From an uncultured Clostridia bacterium (lineage in GTDB: Bacteria; Bacillota; Clostridia; Oscillospirales; CAG-272): 35,910 bases of DNA. Below, piece by piece: positions 1 to 8,410 of the stretch (the first letter of the stretch is position 1; each line of letters starts with the position of its first letter). The notes under the pieces were generated by a model, which was not told where the DNA came from, made no database searches, and saw nothing but the letters and a program-made list of their open reading frames with translations. The stretch spans positions 1-35,910 of the forward strand of contig CAMYUQ010000008.1 in assembly GCA_947302045.1 (NCBI GenBank), in the 5' to 3' direction. The position numbers were made by a program, and so were the translations under genes.

Positions 1-787
1 GCAGGCAGAGTTCGGAGAGCTTGTTGAATCCTTCCGAGCCGTCCGCAAGCCGTCCGCCGAGCACCATGCTCTGACCGTTGTCGCCCTGCTGAACACCGAC
101 GTAGAGATCGCTGTCCTTGTTGAAGGAAAGGAAGAAATCCTCCACCAGCTCGAGCGCGGTTTCTCTTGTATAGACGCCCGCATCCATATCCTTTTTGAAA
201 TACGGGTACATATACTGATCGAACCGTCCGACGGTATTGTGATAATCCCCCTCGAGCCAGAGCGCAAAATGCAGAATCCGGAAGAATTGCAGTGCTTCGC
301 GGAAATTGCGCGCACCGTAGCGCGGGACCCGGGCAAAGACTTCCGCAAGATCTTCCCTGCCCATGCGTTTTGCTTCCGCCAGATAGCGATCGCAAAGCCC
401 GATGACGGCGTCAATCACGCGCTGTTGTGCAGGCGTGGCTTCCTCGCGGCGCGCAAGCAATCCCTCGGCAATGGTCTTTTCATAATCCGGCGAAAGGTTG
501 GAAACATAGCCGAGTTCATGAACATAGTGATCCTTCCGGATCTCTTTCCATTCCTCCTCGGTCAGCACGTCCGGCAGTTTCCGCAAGGTACGCCGCAGAA
601 CGATCTGTTCGAGCGGATGGATCACCGGCGCTTCCCTTTTGCACGCCTCTTCAAAACGGCGCACCATGCGCTCCTCCGGGGACAACCCCAGAGCGGCATA
701 CTTCTCCGCCAGATCCTCTTTCCAATCGCTCCGCAAGCCGCGATGGACGCGGTCGATCACATAATATTGATACAACTCCCGATTCAT
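1..787 (-). CDS. Glycyl radical enzyme, pyruvate formate-lyase family (N-terminal part, runs off window)
   Basis: The reading frame starts at ATG 787-785 and stays open for 262 codons to the left edge, so the 3' part is missing. Seen: an N-terminal helical region (ELYQYYVIDRVHRGLRSDW), a stretch with REALQFFRILHFALW and GRFDQYMYPYFKKDM, and QQGDNGQSMVLGG near the edge. These are the order and style of the PFL-like domain of glycyl radical enzymes. The catalytic Cys loop and C-terminal Gly loop lie outside the window, so the substrate (pyruvate, diol, hydroxyproline or another) cannot be told. A GGAG lies about 11 nt upstream of the ATG. It follows the metallophosphoesterase gene by 36 nt in the same direction and is probably co-transcribed from the promoter at 2019-2047. 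No activase gene is visible; it may lie beyond the edge. Family call fairly sure, subtype unknown. Confidence 0.8.
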   Translation of the reverse strand, partial: MNRELYQYYVIDRVHRGLRSDWKEDLAEKYAALGLSPEERMVRRFEEACKREAPVIHPLEQIVLRRTLRKLPDVLTEEEWKEIRKDHYVHELGYVSNLSPDYEKTIAEGLLARREEATPAQQRVIDAVIGLCDRYLAEAKRMGREDLAEVFARVPRYGARNFREALQFFRILHFALWLEGDYHNTVGRFDQYMYPYFKKDMDAGVYTRETALELVEDFFLSFNKDSDLYVGVQQGDNGQSMVLGGRLADGSEGFNKLSELCL

Positions 788-823
788 GTCAAAACACTCT
801 CCGTTATACGTTTTTATCCTGTT

Positions 824-1924
824 TCAGTTTGTTTTTTCGATCAGATGTTCTTGGCCGTTCAGCATGACCGTCGTGCAATCTTTTTCCCACAGAATTCCGC
901 AACCGGAAAAATGGGATTCGTTGGGACGGACTTCCGAGCCGACCACGGTTGAAAACTTCATACCGTAGGCGTCCCGCTCTTCGCCCGGCTCCGTAACAAA
1001 CATCCGGTGAAGATGCCCCGACAGCAAAACTTCCGGCTGCACGTGTTCGTTCAAAAGTTTTACCCATTCGCCGTAGGTCTTCTGCTCGATGTCAAACGGG
1101 GGATTTTCGATCCGGGTGAACGGAACGTGCGAGATCACGATCCGGTGTTCCACGCCTTTTGCGCGGTATTCGGTTCTTTCCCGTCTGATCATCTGCTTCA
1201 AATAAGCCGTTTCGCGCTTGCGAAAGCCGTGACAGCAGATCGTGCCGCCGTATTCCGGATGATCGTCGTTTTTATCCTCTCCGCAGTCGAGCAGAATGCC
1301 CCAGATGGTTCCGAGCCGGAAAGAATAAAAGCTGTTTCCGTTTTCGTTCGGCATATAATCGGCAAGCTTTTCGGCGCATTTGCCACGCAGGTCGTGGTTA
1401 CCGCGCGAGATGACGACCGGAATTTCTCCGCCCGTAATTGCGTCGGCAATTTTATAATACAGCATAAAATTTGCCGCGTCTCCGCTATGGTCGAGAATAT
1501 CGCCGTTGAGAATGAGAAAGTCAATTTTCCCATAGCGTTCTTCAAACTTCTTTGCCGCTTCAACGGGTGGTTCAAACATCCCGTGCGCATCGGCGATCAT
1601 ATAAGCGCGAACCGGGTCATTTCGAACCGGGCGAAAAGCAAAAGTTGCGCCTTGTTCTTCCCCGATTTTCGGGAAGTAGGGCGACCGCTTGACGACTTCT
1701 TTCCAACAAACGGTATATTCCCCTGCCGTATCCAGAACTTTCATCGGTACCGTAATGCGGTGCAGATCGGTGTCCGACCGCAGAATCCCGTTGCTCTCAT
1801 CGTAATAGGTTCTTCTTCCGATCCGTACCCACAGGATCACGGGCGCGGTGACCGGAATTAAGATCTGATACGTATTCTTGACCGCGCAAACGGTGGGTGC
1901 ATACATCAATGCGGATGGCTGCAT
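824..1924 (-). CDS. Calcineurin-like metallophosphoesterase
   Basis: A 366-residue protein with no signal peptide, so probably cytoplasmic. All five motifs of the binuclear-metal phosphoesterase fold are visible: D-A-H (112-114), GDILDH (141-146), GNHD (175-178), a His in VISHVPF (266) and GHLH (303-306). Residues 1 to about 100 look like a beta-sandwich preceding the catalytic domain, as in purple acid phosphatase-like proteins. The start chosen is ATG 1924, which has AGGAAG five bases upstream; the frame extends upstream to a TTG at 1963 but that has no ribosome binding site. It is the first gene of a minus-strand operon leading into the glycyl radical enzyme and is expressed from a promoter and leader nearly identical to that of the GH28 operon at 15.1 kb. 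Substrate unknown; phosphomonoester or phosphodiester hydrolysis is inferred from the family. Confidence 0.85.
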   Translation of the reverse strand: MQPSALMYAPTVCAVKNTYQILIPVTAPVILWVRIGRRTYYDESNGILRSDTDLHRITVPMKVLDTAGEYTVCWKEVVKRSPYFPKIGEEQGATFAFRPVRNDPVRAYMIADAHGMFEPPVEAAKKFEERYGKIDFLILNGDILDHSGDAANFMLYYKIADAITGGEIPVVISRGNHDLRGKCAEKLADYMPNENGNSFYSFRLGTIWGILLDCGEDKNDDHPEYGGTICCHGFRKRETAYLKQMIRRERTEYRAKGVEHRIVISHVPFTRIENPPFDIEQKTYGEWVKLLNEHVQPEVLLSGHLHRMFVTEPGEERDAYGMKFSTVVGSEVRPNESHFSGCGILWEKDCTTVMLNGQEHLIEKTN

Positions 1925-1954
1925 ACAGACTTCCTCGATTCTTCTATGCAAAGT

Positions 1955-2047
1955 ATATTCCAAAGACAGGCGGCGAGCCTATTCGACGCTTTAAGGGACG
2001 TTTTCTCTCCGCAAGAGGATTATATCATGTTTTCGCGAAAAAAGCAA
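1955..2047 (-). repeat. Shared promoter/leader repeat, copy A
   Basis: This block matches 15030-15124 on the same strand. Identical stretches are the -10 box with GATATAAT, then CCTCTTGCGGAGAG at the start of the transcript, and the 3' block beginning TCGCCGCCTGTCTTTGG; the middle is more diverged. In copy B the start-site segment is a perfect inverted repeat (TTCCTCT-TGCGG-AGAGGAA); copy A keeps it imperfectly. Such conservation in an otherwise unrelated upstream region suggests a common operator or leader signal. Confidence 0.7.
2019..2047 (-). promoter_or_regulatory. Sigma-A promoter of metallophosphoesterase operon
   Basis: On the minus strand TTGCTT (2047-2042) and a perfect TATAAT (2024-2019) are separated by 17 bp. 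Transcription would start near 2012, giving a leader of about 90 nt before ATG 1924. The promoter and the following leader down to about 1955 are repeated at 15030-15124. Confidence 0.8.
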
Positions 2048-2128
2048 GTTTTTCCGATAAAACATTTTTCAAAACTTCCGCCAACCGAAACTTTGCGAAA
2101 AAACCAGAACAAATAAATCAAAAAAATA

Positions 2129-2157
2129 TTGATTTCACACCTATTGTGGGGTATAAT
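2129..2157 (+). promoter_or_regulatory. Sigma-A promoter of the GH3 gene
   Basis: TTGATT (2129-2134) and TATAAT (2152-2157) with a 17-bp spacer lie 115 bp before the GH3 ATG. The promoter is divergent from 2019-2047, so 1925-2271 is an intergenic control region holding two promoters. Confidence 0.8.
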
Positions 2158-2197
2158 GAATCAATACGGGCGATTTTGGCGGATCGCGGCAAAAAAG

Positions 2198-2250
2198 CCG
2201 TCTTTTCAGACGGTTATATGAAACTACGACCACCCCGCGCTCTTTCGGGG
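2198..2250 (+). promoter_or_regulatory. Two hairpins in the GH3 mRNA leader
   Basis: Two small stem-loops are seen in the untranslated leader: CCGTCT-TTTC-AGACGG (2198-2213) and CCCCG (2233-2237) with CGGGG (2246-2250). Neither is followed by a U-run, and no known riboswitch consensus was recognised. A role in mRNA stability or attenuation is possible only. Confidence 0.35.
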
Positions 2251-2271
2251 AGAGATGCGAAAGGATCAGCT

Positions 2272-4452
2272 ATGAAACAAACCAAAAAAGAATTTATCAA
2301 AGAACTGCTCGCGAAGTTGACGTTGCGGGAAAAGATCGGTCAGATGACGCAGCTGAACGGAAGATACTTTTGTGAAACCGAAGCGGAATTGACCGGTCCT
2401 TTTGAAAAACTTGGGATCAGCGCCAAAGACCTTGCCATGATCGGCAGTGTTCTCTACCTCTCTTCCGCAGAGGAAGCAATCGCAGTCCAATCCAAACATC
2501 TGGAAGACGATCCGAACCATATCCCGATGCTGATCATGATGGACGTCATTCACGGTTACCGTACCATTTTCCCCATTCCGCTTGCGATGGGCGCCTCTTT
2601 TGATCCCGATTTGATGGAACAATGCAGTCAAATGGCGGCAAAGGAAGCTTCCGCCAGCGGCGTTCACGTCACCTTTACGCCGATGGTCGACTACGTCCGG
2701 GACGCCAGATGGGGGCGCGTGATGGAAACGATGGGAGAAGATACATTGCTGAACTCCCGCATGGGCGCGGCACAGGTCAAGGGCTTTCAAGGGGACGGCT
2801 ATGGTCGCCCCGGCAGCCTTGCAACCTGCGTCAAGCACTTTGCGGCATACGGCGGCGCGGAAGCAGGAAGGGACTACAATATGGTAGAAATCTCCGAGCG
2901 GTTGCTCCGTGAGTATTATCTGCCGGCGTATAAGGCGTGCCTGGACGCCGGCGCACCGATGCTCATGCCGTCGTTTAATTCCATGAACGGAGTTCCCTCC
3001 ACCGCCAATTCGTTTTTAATGAACCAGGTTCTCCGGGGGGAATGGGGATTTGACGGCGTCGTCATCAGCGACTACTGGGCGATCAAAGAGCTGATCTCGC
3101 AGGGTGTGGCAAAAGACAATCGGGAAGCCGCTCTGAAAGCAATGAAATGCGGATGTGACGTGGAAATGGCGTCCACCTATTACCTCAATGAACTTGAAAA
3201 ACTGGTTCGGGACGGCGTTGTTTCAGAGGCGGAAATTGATAGATCGGTGGAACGGATCCTTTCCCTGAAATGGGATTGCGGACTGTTTGAGGATCCCTAT
3301 CAGGGGGCTTCTTCCGAAAAAGAAGTCGAATGTCAGTTGACAAAAGAAAATCGGGCGATAGCGGAAACTGCCGCCGAGAAATGTGCGGTTCTGCTGAAAA
3401 ACGACGGGGTTCTTCCGTTCTCCAAGCAAGTGAAAAAAATTGCCCTGATCGGTCCTTTTGCCGAGAGTCGGTCGATCATCGGAAACTGGCGTGCCAACGG
3501 AAAGGACGAGGAAGCCGTCAGCGTTGCGGACGGGGTCCGCAACCTCTTGCCGGGAGCTGAGATTGCAGTGGTGCAAGGGTGTTCTGCCGAATTGGATCAG
3601 TTTGACGAGGGCGAGTTCCCTGCTGCCATAGATGCGGCAAAGAACGCCGACGTCGTGATCCTTTGCGTCGGCGAACAGCAGGATTACAGCGGCGAAGGCA
3701 AATCCCGTGTTGATCTGAAACTTCCGGGCGTACAGGAAAAACTCTGCGAGGCAGTCTGCGCGGTCAATCCGAATACCGCGGTACTTCTGTTCAACGGCAG
3801 ACCTCTGGTGCTGACCGGACTGCACAAATGCGCGCCCGCCATTCTGGAAATGTGGTTCCCCGGAACCGAGGGAGGCAATGCCGCGGCGAAACTGCTGTTC
3901 GGCGACGCAAACCCCTGTGGTGTGATTCCGATGTCTTTCCCGAAATCGGTCGGGCAATGTCCGATCTATTATAACCATCCGTCTACCGGCAGACCGAAGA
4001 AAGCAGGCGACGACGATGTTTTTCAACCGTTCCACAGCAATTACATCGACTGCGGCAACCTCCCGCTCTATCCGTTCGGATATGGACTGTCCTATTCCTC
4101 GTTCCGATACGAATCGATGGAGTTGGATACGCACGAACTGACAAAGGACGGGCAAATCAAGGTAACGGTGAAGATCGCCAACCAAAGCGACCGGGACGGA
4201 GAAAAAGCGGTACAACTCTATTTTCACGATCCGGTTGCTTCCAGCGTTCGTCCGGTGCAATCCCTACTCGATTTCAAAAAGGTTCTGATCCCTGCCGGAA
4301 AGACGGCAAAGGTGGAATTTACCATCACCGAACCGCAGTTGCGCTATTACGATGCGGATTGTTCCTATCATTCCGACCCGGGAGATTTCGATCTCTTCGT
4401 CGGATATGCCGACCATCCGGAGCTGAAAGATTCTTTCCGGCTTCTGGATTGA
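2272..4452 (+). CDS. Glycoside hydrolase family 3 beta-glycosidase (beta-glucosidase/beta-xylosidase type)
   Basis: A 726-residue enzyme of usual GH3 length. The N-terminal TIM barrel shows KIGQMTQL, CVKHF (186-190) and the nucleophile Asp in GFDGVVISDYW (D267). The second alpha/beta domain carries the likely acid/base Glu in DYSGEGKSR (E475). The C-terminal fibronectin-III-like domain is about 615-726 (AVQLYFHDP, LLDFKKVLIPAGKT). No signal peptide, so it acts inside the cell on imported beta-linked oligosaccharides. ATG 2272 is preceded by AAAGGA at 6-nt spacing; the frame is open upstream to 1897 but that part crosses the promoter and is not coding. It is a single-gene unit with its own promoter. 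Exact sugar specificity cannot be read from sequence. Confidence 0.92.
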   Translation: MKQTKKEFIKELLAKLTLREKIGQMTQLNGRYFCETEAELTGPFEKLGISAKDLAMIGSVLYLSSAEEAIAVQSKHLEDDPNHIPMLIMMDVIHGYRTIFPIPLAMGASFDPDLMEQCSQMAAKEASASGVHVTFTPMVDYVRDARWGRVMETMGEDTLLNSRMGAAQVKGFQGDGYGRPGSLATCVKHFAAYGGAEAGRDYNMVEISERLLREYYLPAYKACLDAGAPMLMPSFNSMNGVPSTANSFLMNQVLRGEWGFDGVVISDYWAIKELISQGVAKDNREAALKAMKCGCDVEMASTYYLNELEKLVRDGVVSEAEIDRSVERILSLKWDCGLFEDPYQGASSEKEVECQLTKENRAIAETAAEKCAVLLKNDGVLPFSKQVKKIALIGPFAESRSIIGNWRANGKDEEAVSVADGVRNLLPGAEIAVVQGCSAELDQFDEGEFPAAIDAAKNADVVILCVGEQQDYSGEGKSRVDLKLPGVQEKLCEAVCAVNPNTAVLLFNGRPLVLTGLHKCAPAILEMWFPGTEGGNAAAKLLFGDANPCGVIPMSFPKSVGQCPIYYNHPSTGRPKKAGDDDVFQPFHSNYIDCGNLPLYPFGYGLSYSSFRYESMELDTHELTKDGQIKVTVKIANQSDRDGEKAVQLYFHDPVASSVRPVQSLLDFKKVLIPAGKTAKVEFTITEPQLRYYDADCSYHSDPGDFDLFVGYADHPELKDSFRLLD

Positions 4453-4562
4453 GTAAGCAGAGCAAGGTGCCAGAGGGTTTCGCTCGGTTCGCACGGCGGC
4501 AAAAAAGGTTTGTGAGGTACTTTTTTAACCTTGTGTTTGGTCTGTTTTCTATCAGCCAGCTC
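4453..4562. other. Intergenic stretch without recognised feature
   Basis: Between the GH3 stop and the next promoter no convincing terminator, RNA or ORF is seen. A GTGC...GCAC pair around 4469-4492 is weak and not followed by a clean T-run. Confidence 0.4.
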
Positions 4563-4591
4563 TTGACAAATGACGTTTGATGTGATATAAT
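4563..4591 (+). promoter_or_regulatory. Perfect consensus sigma-A promoter
   Basis: TTGACA (4563-4568), 17-bp spacer, TATAAT (4586-4591): both hexamers are full consensus, the strongest promoter in the window. It drives the small gene at 4725. Confidence 0.9.
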
Positions 4592-4606
4592 ACGTTTGGC
4601 TTGATG

Positions 4607-4662
4607 GCGGCGCCGTGTTCCTATAAGCGGCCCTGTTCACCGTGTGTTTTGCGCGGCGTCGC
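4607..4662 (+). promoter_or_regulatory. Long GC-rich stem in the leader of the 97-residue gene
   Basis: GCGGCGCCGTG (4607-4617) can pair along its whole 11 bp with CGCGGCGTCGC (4652-4662), allowing two G-U pairs, with a 34-nt loop. It begins within about 10 nt of the predicted transcript start, so the 5' end would be folded. It could protect the mRNA or be part of a structured RNA. No known Rfam-type consensus was recognised. Confidence 0.45.
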
Positions 4663-4724
4663 TGTCTTGCTGTTTTATTATGTGTAGGGAGTGTGCGAAC
4701 AGAAACGTATCTGTGGGGTAGTAG

Positions 4725-5018
4725 ATGTATCGTCTGAATGAACTGGTTACAACGCTGAAATTGCTGGGTTCCTCAAAAAGCATGGGAACGCTGAAAAAGG
4801 TGATTGAAGAAAGTTGCATGGATCATAAAACCGGGCTTATCGAGGAAGCTTCATTATTCGGCTTGGTTATTACACCGGATAAAAAGCTCTCAGACTCATG
4901 TAAAAAGTTGAATATCTACGATCTTGTTGGGTTGGAATCGTATTTTGAAACGCATAGGGCGCATATTGCGTATCTCGATTGCAAATTCACATATAAACGG
5001 TTTCACAAGAAAAGATAA
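4725..5018 (+). CDS. Small protein of unknown function (97 aa)
   Basis: Not a family I recognise. The 97-residue product is Lys-rich and basic at the C-terminus (KFTYKRFHKKR), has alternating hydrophobic residues consistent with a folded helical protein, and has no signal peptide or membrane segment. Residues include LVTTLKLLGSSKSMGTLKK and TPDKKLSDSCKKL. A weak GGGG lies about 8 nt before ATG 4725. The gene sits alone between a perfect promoter (4563-4591), a structured 125-nt leader and a perfect terminator (5086-5124), so the transcript is about 520 nt. Alternatively the transcript could be a structured RNA and the ORF accidental; the amino-acid composition makes a protein more likely. Confidence 0.6.
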   Translation: MYRLNELVTTLKLLGSSKSMGTLKKVIEESCMDHKTGLIEEASLFGLVITPDKKLSDSCKKLNIYDLVGLESYFETHRAHIAYLDCKFTYKRFHKKR

Positions 5019-5085
5019 CCACAGATTTTTATGGCATCATATTTCCACCGGAATCAAAAAAACAAATCGAAAAATCAGGAAAATA

Positions 5086-5124
5086 CGGGGAGCCGTTCTG
5101 CATGAACGGCTCCCCGGTTTTTTT
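5086..5124 (+). terminator. Intrinsic terminator, probably bidirectional
   Basis: A perfect 13-bp stem CGGGGAGCCGTTC / GAACGGCTCCCCG with loop TGCAT is followed by seven Ts (5118-5124). It ends the 97-residue gene on the plus strand. It also lies 22 nt beyond the stop of the GH36 gene on the minus strand, where the following T content is weaker. Confidence 0.92.
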
Positions 5125-5146
5125 GGTATCGATTCTCTCTTAATTG

Positions 5147-7342
5147 TCAATCCACCGCAATGAAATGGAACACACGGGAATCGAAATCGCGCAAGACTTC
5201 CGGGATACAGATGCCGGCGTTCATTAAGGTATCGCCGGAGAGGATCTGCCCGGTCTGCTCGTTACGGTATTGCTTGTTCGGATCAAGCCCCGCAAGCCGG
5301 ATATAATAACGCTGATAGATTTCGCAGCGCATCACAACGTAGGTCAGAAGCGCCTCGCGCCGATCTTCGGAAACGAACATCCACGCGCACCGCGTGCGGT
5401 CCTTCCACGGGGAAATCAGACGGTAAAGATCGCCGTTGTGGATCACGTCGTAATATTTATGATAGTCCGCGCATTGCTGACGGACGATCTCTTTCTGCTC
5501 GTCGCTTAGTTTGGTCAGGTCAAGTTCGTAGCCGAATGTTCCAGCCATTGCAACATTTCCGCGCGTTTGAAGCGGTGTCGACCGTCCGACCTGATGATTC
5601 GGGCAGGCCGACACATGGGCTCCCATCGTGGAGACCGGATAGCAGATCGAAGTTCCGTACTGAATCCCCAGACGTTCGATCGCGTCGGTATCGTCGCTCG
5701 TCCAGAATTGCGGCGCGTAATAAAGCCAAGCTGGATCAAACCGTCCGCCACCGCTTGCACACCCTTCAAGCAGAAGGTTCGGGTAGGCGGTCAGAATACG
5801 CTCCAACAGTTCGTAAAGCCCCAGCACATAGCGGTGGAAGACCTCCTGCTGGCGATTGGACACGAGCAAGGCGCTCCCAACTTCTGTCATGCTCCGGTTG
5901 AAATCCCATTTGATATAGGCAATGTTCGCGCTGTCCATGACCTTTTTGATGCAATCAAACAGATAATCCCGTACGTCGGGGCGGCTCATATCCAGCACAT
6001 ACTGATCCCGCGCTATGCTCATGGGACGGTTCGGGGACTGCAACGCCCAATCGGGATGTGCGCGGAAGAGATCACTGTCGCGGGAGACCATTTCCGGCTC
6101 AAACCAGATGCCAAATTTCATGCCGAGCGCGTTGATCCGTTCGGTCAGCTTTCCGAGTCCGCCTTTGAGTTTGGTTTCGTTGACATACCAGTCGCCCAGG
6201 GCAGAATGCGCCGTATCACGCGTGCCGAACCAACCGTCGTCCATGACCAGCATCTCAATACCGAGCTCGAAGGCGGTTTTTGCAATCTCATAAAGCTTTT
6301 CTTCGTCGAACTTGAAGTAGGTCGCTTCCCAATTGTTGATCAGGATCGGACGTTTTTTCTGTTTCCACGGGCCGCGGCAAAGATGGTTGCGGTAGAGGCG
6401 GTGGAAGATCCGGCTCATGCCGCCGAGCCCTTGACCGGAATAGACCATGACCACCTCGGGAGCGACAAACGTTTCACCGGGATCAAGATGCCAAAGGAAC
6501 CCCTCCGGATTGATGCCCATCAGGACGCGTGCGCCGCCATCCGAATCCATTTCGGCGGAAGCGAGGAAGTTGCCGGTATAAACGAAATTGAAGCCGTAGA
6601 CTTCCCCGGTCTCTTCGGTGGCGTTTCGCGAGCAGAGGGCGATAAACGGGTTGTGGGCATGGGAAGAAAGGCCGCGCTTGCTCGAAACGCTTTGCGTACC
6701 GTGCAGAAGCGGTGCGCGCTCAAACATCCGTTCCTTGCCCCAGTTGCCGAAAAGATGGATGAAATCCATGTCGTTTGCGTCATGGAAATCCACGCAGGCA
6801 CTCATCACCCGTTGAATATCCATCGGCTGCTCTGAGGCGTTTCGCACGATAATGTGCCGCGTCATTGCGCCGAGGTTTTCAAAAACGGTATAGAAGAGCG
6901 TCACCTCCGCTCCGCTGACCGGATCGCGGCAAAGAACCTCCAATGTGGTCGCTTCGCCCTCTCCGGCATAGGTGGCAGGTTGCCCGACGATCTTCGGCTT
7001 GCCGTTGTAAATTTTGTGGGAGACGTAGATAATATCGGTATCGGGCGTTCCCGTTGAACGCAAAATAGAAAGTGAGCTTCCGCGCAGATCGCCGCAGCCG
7101 TTGCAGGAATACTCCATGCGGCAGATGTCCTTGCTGAAATTCTTGTGCAATACGTGTTCCACATTGGGGGAATGTGAAGCGTGCGGACAGGTGTAGGAGA
7201 GGTATTCGAGATCGGCGTCCGAAACTTTCGCGCCATAATAAAGGTGCATCAGATAGTCGTAAAAGCCGACCTGAAACACATAGCTGGTAGTTTTGGTATC
7301 AAGCTTGAAAATCTTTTGTTCCGGATAAAACTGAATCGGCAT
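5147..7342 (-). CDS. Alpha-galactosidase, glycoside hydrolase family 36
   Basis: A 731-residue protein, the usual length of tetrameric bacterial GH36 enzymes such as AgaA/AgaN/RafA. An N-terminal beta-sandwich (1 to about 325) is followed by the catalytic barrel with NNWEATYF, VMDDGWFG (367-373), GIWFEPEMV (411-419), the nucleophile in YIKWDFNRS (D480), EGCASGGGRFD (526-536) and the acid/base Asp in WTSDDTD (D550). No signal peptide, so cytoplasmic; it removes terminal alpha-1,6-galactose from raffinose-type or similar oligosaccharides. AGGAG stands about 6 nt before the ATG. It follows the second AEC permease gene by 90 nt in the same direction, so it is probably the last gene of the 15.1-kb operon; a weak promoter in the gap cannot be excluded. 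Confidence 0.95.
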   Translation of the reverse strand: MPIQFYPEQKIFKLDTKTTSYVFQVGFYDYLMHLYYGAKVSDADLEYLSYTCPHASHSPNVEHVLHKNFSKDICRMEYSCNGCGDLRGSSLSILRSTGTPDTDIIYVSHKIYNGKPKIVGQPATYAGEGEATTLEVLCRDPVSGAEVTLFYTVFENLGAMTRHIIVRNASEQPMDIQRVMSACVDFHDANDMDFIHLFGNWGKERMFERAPLLHGTQSVSSKRGLSSHAHNPFIALCSRNATEETGEVYGFNFVYTGNFLASAEMDSDGGARVLMGINPEGFLWHLDPGETFVAPEVVMVYSGQGLGGMSRIFHRLYRNHLCRGPWKQKKRPILINNWEATYFKFDEEKLYEIAKTAFELGIEMLVMDDGWFGTRDTAHSALGDWYVNETKLKGGLGKLTERINALGMKFGIWFEPEMVSRDSDLFRAHPDWALQSPNRPMSIARDQYVLDMSRPDVRDYLFDCIKKVMDSANIAYIKWDFNRSMTEVGSALLVSNRQQEVFHRYVLGLYELLERILTAYPNLLLEGCASGGGRFDPAWLYYAPQFWTSDDTDAIERLGIQYGTSICYPVSTMGAHVSACPNHQVGRSTPLQTRGNVAMAGTFGYELDLTKLSDEQKEIVRQQCADYHKYYDVIHNGDLYRLISPWKDRTRCAWMFVSEDRREALLTYVVMRCEIYQRYYIRLAGLDPNKQYRNEQTGQILSGDTLMNAGICIPEVLRDFDSRVFHFIAVD

Positions 7343-7432
7343 AATATGCTCCTGTTTGTTTTATTTGTCCTATAATTCTTTGACGCAATTTGCTATGGGT
7401 CTGCGGCAATTTTGTTCATTCGTCTGAAAATC

Positions 7433-8377
7433 TTATTTTTGCAAAATGAATTTCAACAGCAGGAAAATGAGGTGTATGGTCAGGCAGGAGCAGATATGCG
7501 AGATCACCGTCATACTTGCCGCTGTTGTAGGATCCTTTCCGTATGCACTCGGGATCACAAGCGTATTCAGTCCAAGCGGCATCGCAAGCGTACAGATCGC
7601 ACAGATCACGAGCGTATTTGACGGATTCCAAAGTACAAAAATGCCGATGAATACAAGCGGAATTAAAATCAGCCGGATGGTTGTCATCACATAAACCGAT
7701 GGTTGCGTGAATAGCTTTTTGAGAGGCACGCTCGCAACAGTCACGCCAGTCAAGAGCATTGCAACCGGAGACATACAGTTTCCGAGCGTTGTTACAACGG
7801 AAAGAAAAGCTTTGGGCAATTCGATCCCGGTAATTCCGATCATCATTCCCATGATCATCGCAATCAGCATCGGATTGAGAAATCGTTTCAGCCGTGTTTT
7901 GACCGTTTCGGTTTCGGGGTTCGGCAGAAGCAACTGCGGAACGCCCCAAACATAGATCATCATCCAAAGCGGCAGGGTGAAGATCAGATATTCCATAAAG
8001 ATCTCCGGGAACAGTGCCATGACGACCGAATTACCCATAAACCCGAAGTTGGAAAACGCCAATCCGTAGGTATAGATATTCCGTATGTTCCGGTCACGTG
8101 AGAGCAGTTTCGGAACAAAGATCGCCGCCGGAAGGATCACAAAAAAGACCGCAAAACTGCCACCGAAAAGCAATCCCGCCATTTTGAGTTTTTCCACCGT
8201 GAAATACCGGATGAAAGTCCCCGCCACCAGAGCGGGGATCAATACATTGTTTTCCAGCGTTGCCAGAACTTTGGAAGTATTCTTCGGCAATATTCCTGTT
8301 TTAGATAACACATATCCGATCAGTATCAGGGCAAAAAGATAGATCATCTGGTTGCCCGTTGCATAAAACAATTCCAT
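7433..8377 (-). CDS. AEC family transporter (auxin efflux carrier fold), copy 2
   Basis: A 314-residue hydrophobic protein with about ten membrane segments in two halves, the typical AEC size. Visible family signs are NNVLIPALV near residue 44, SNFGFMGNSVVMALFPE, and the C-terminal half with NCMSPVAMLLTGV and GKDPTTAASMTVISH. Family members carry organic acids such as malate, malonate or sugar-acid-like anions; substrate here is unknown. It is about 70% identical by eye to the gene immediately upstream, so the two arose by tandem duplication. AAGGA lies close before the ATG. Context with galactonate dehydratase and a 2-keto-3-deoxy aldolase suggests sugar-acid or product transport (inference). 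Confidence 0.88.
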   Translation of the reverse strand: MELFYATGNQMIYLFALILIGYVLSKTGILPKNTSKVLATLENNVLIPALVAGTFIRYFTVEKLKMAGLLFGGSFAVFFVILPAAIFVPKLLSRDRNIRNIYTYGLAFSNFGFMGNSVVMALFPEIFMEYLIFTLPLWMMIYVWGVPQLLLPNPETETVKTRLKRFLNPMLIAMIMGMMIGITGIELPKAFLSVVTTLGNCMSPVAMLLTGVTVASVPLKKLFTQPSVYVMTTIRLILIPLVFIGIFVLWNPSNTLVICAICTLAMPLGLNTLVIPSAYGKDPTTAASMTVISHICSCLTIHLIFLLLKFILQK

Positions 8378-8410
8378 TTTTCCTTTTTTTCAACTTCATT
8401 TTTTCAAATA

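Noticed and set aside
2165..2271. Riboswitch in the GH3 leader
   Set aside because: No conserved core of a known class could be matched; only simple hairpins are seen.
3223..4260. Long open frame antisense to the GH3 gene
   Set aside because: Lies wholly opposite a gene with clear catalytic motifs; no recognisable domain or ribosome binding site.
4453..4520. GGTTCG segment resembling a tRNA T-arm after the GH3 gene
   Set aside because: No acceptor, D or anticodon arms can be built around it.
5567..6835. Open frame of 422 codons antisense to the GH36 gene
   Set aside because: Shadow of a well supported alpha-galactosidase; composition rich in His, Arg and Pro as expected for antisense reading.
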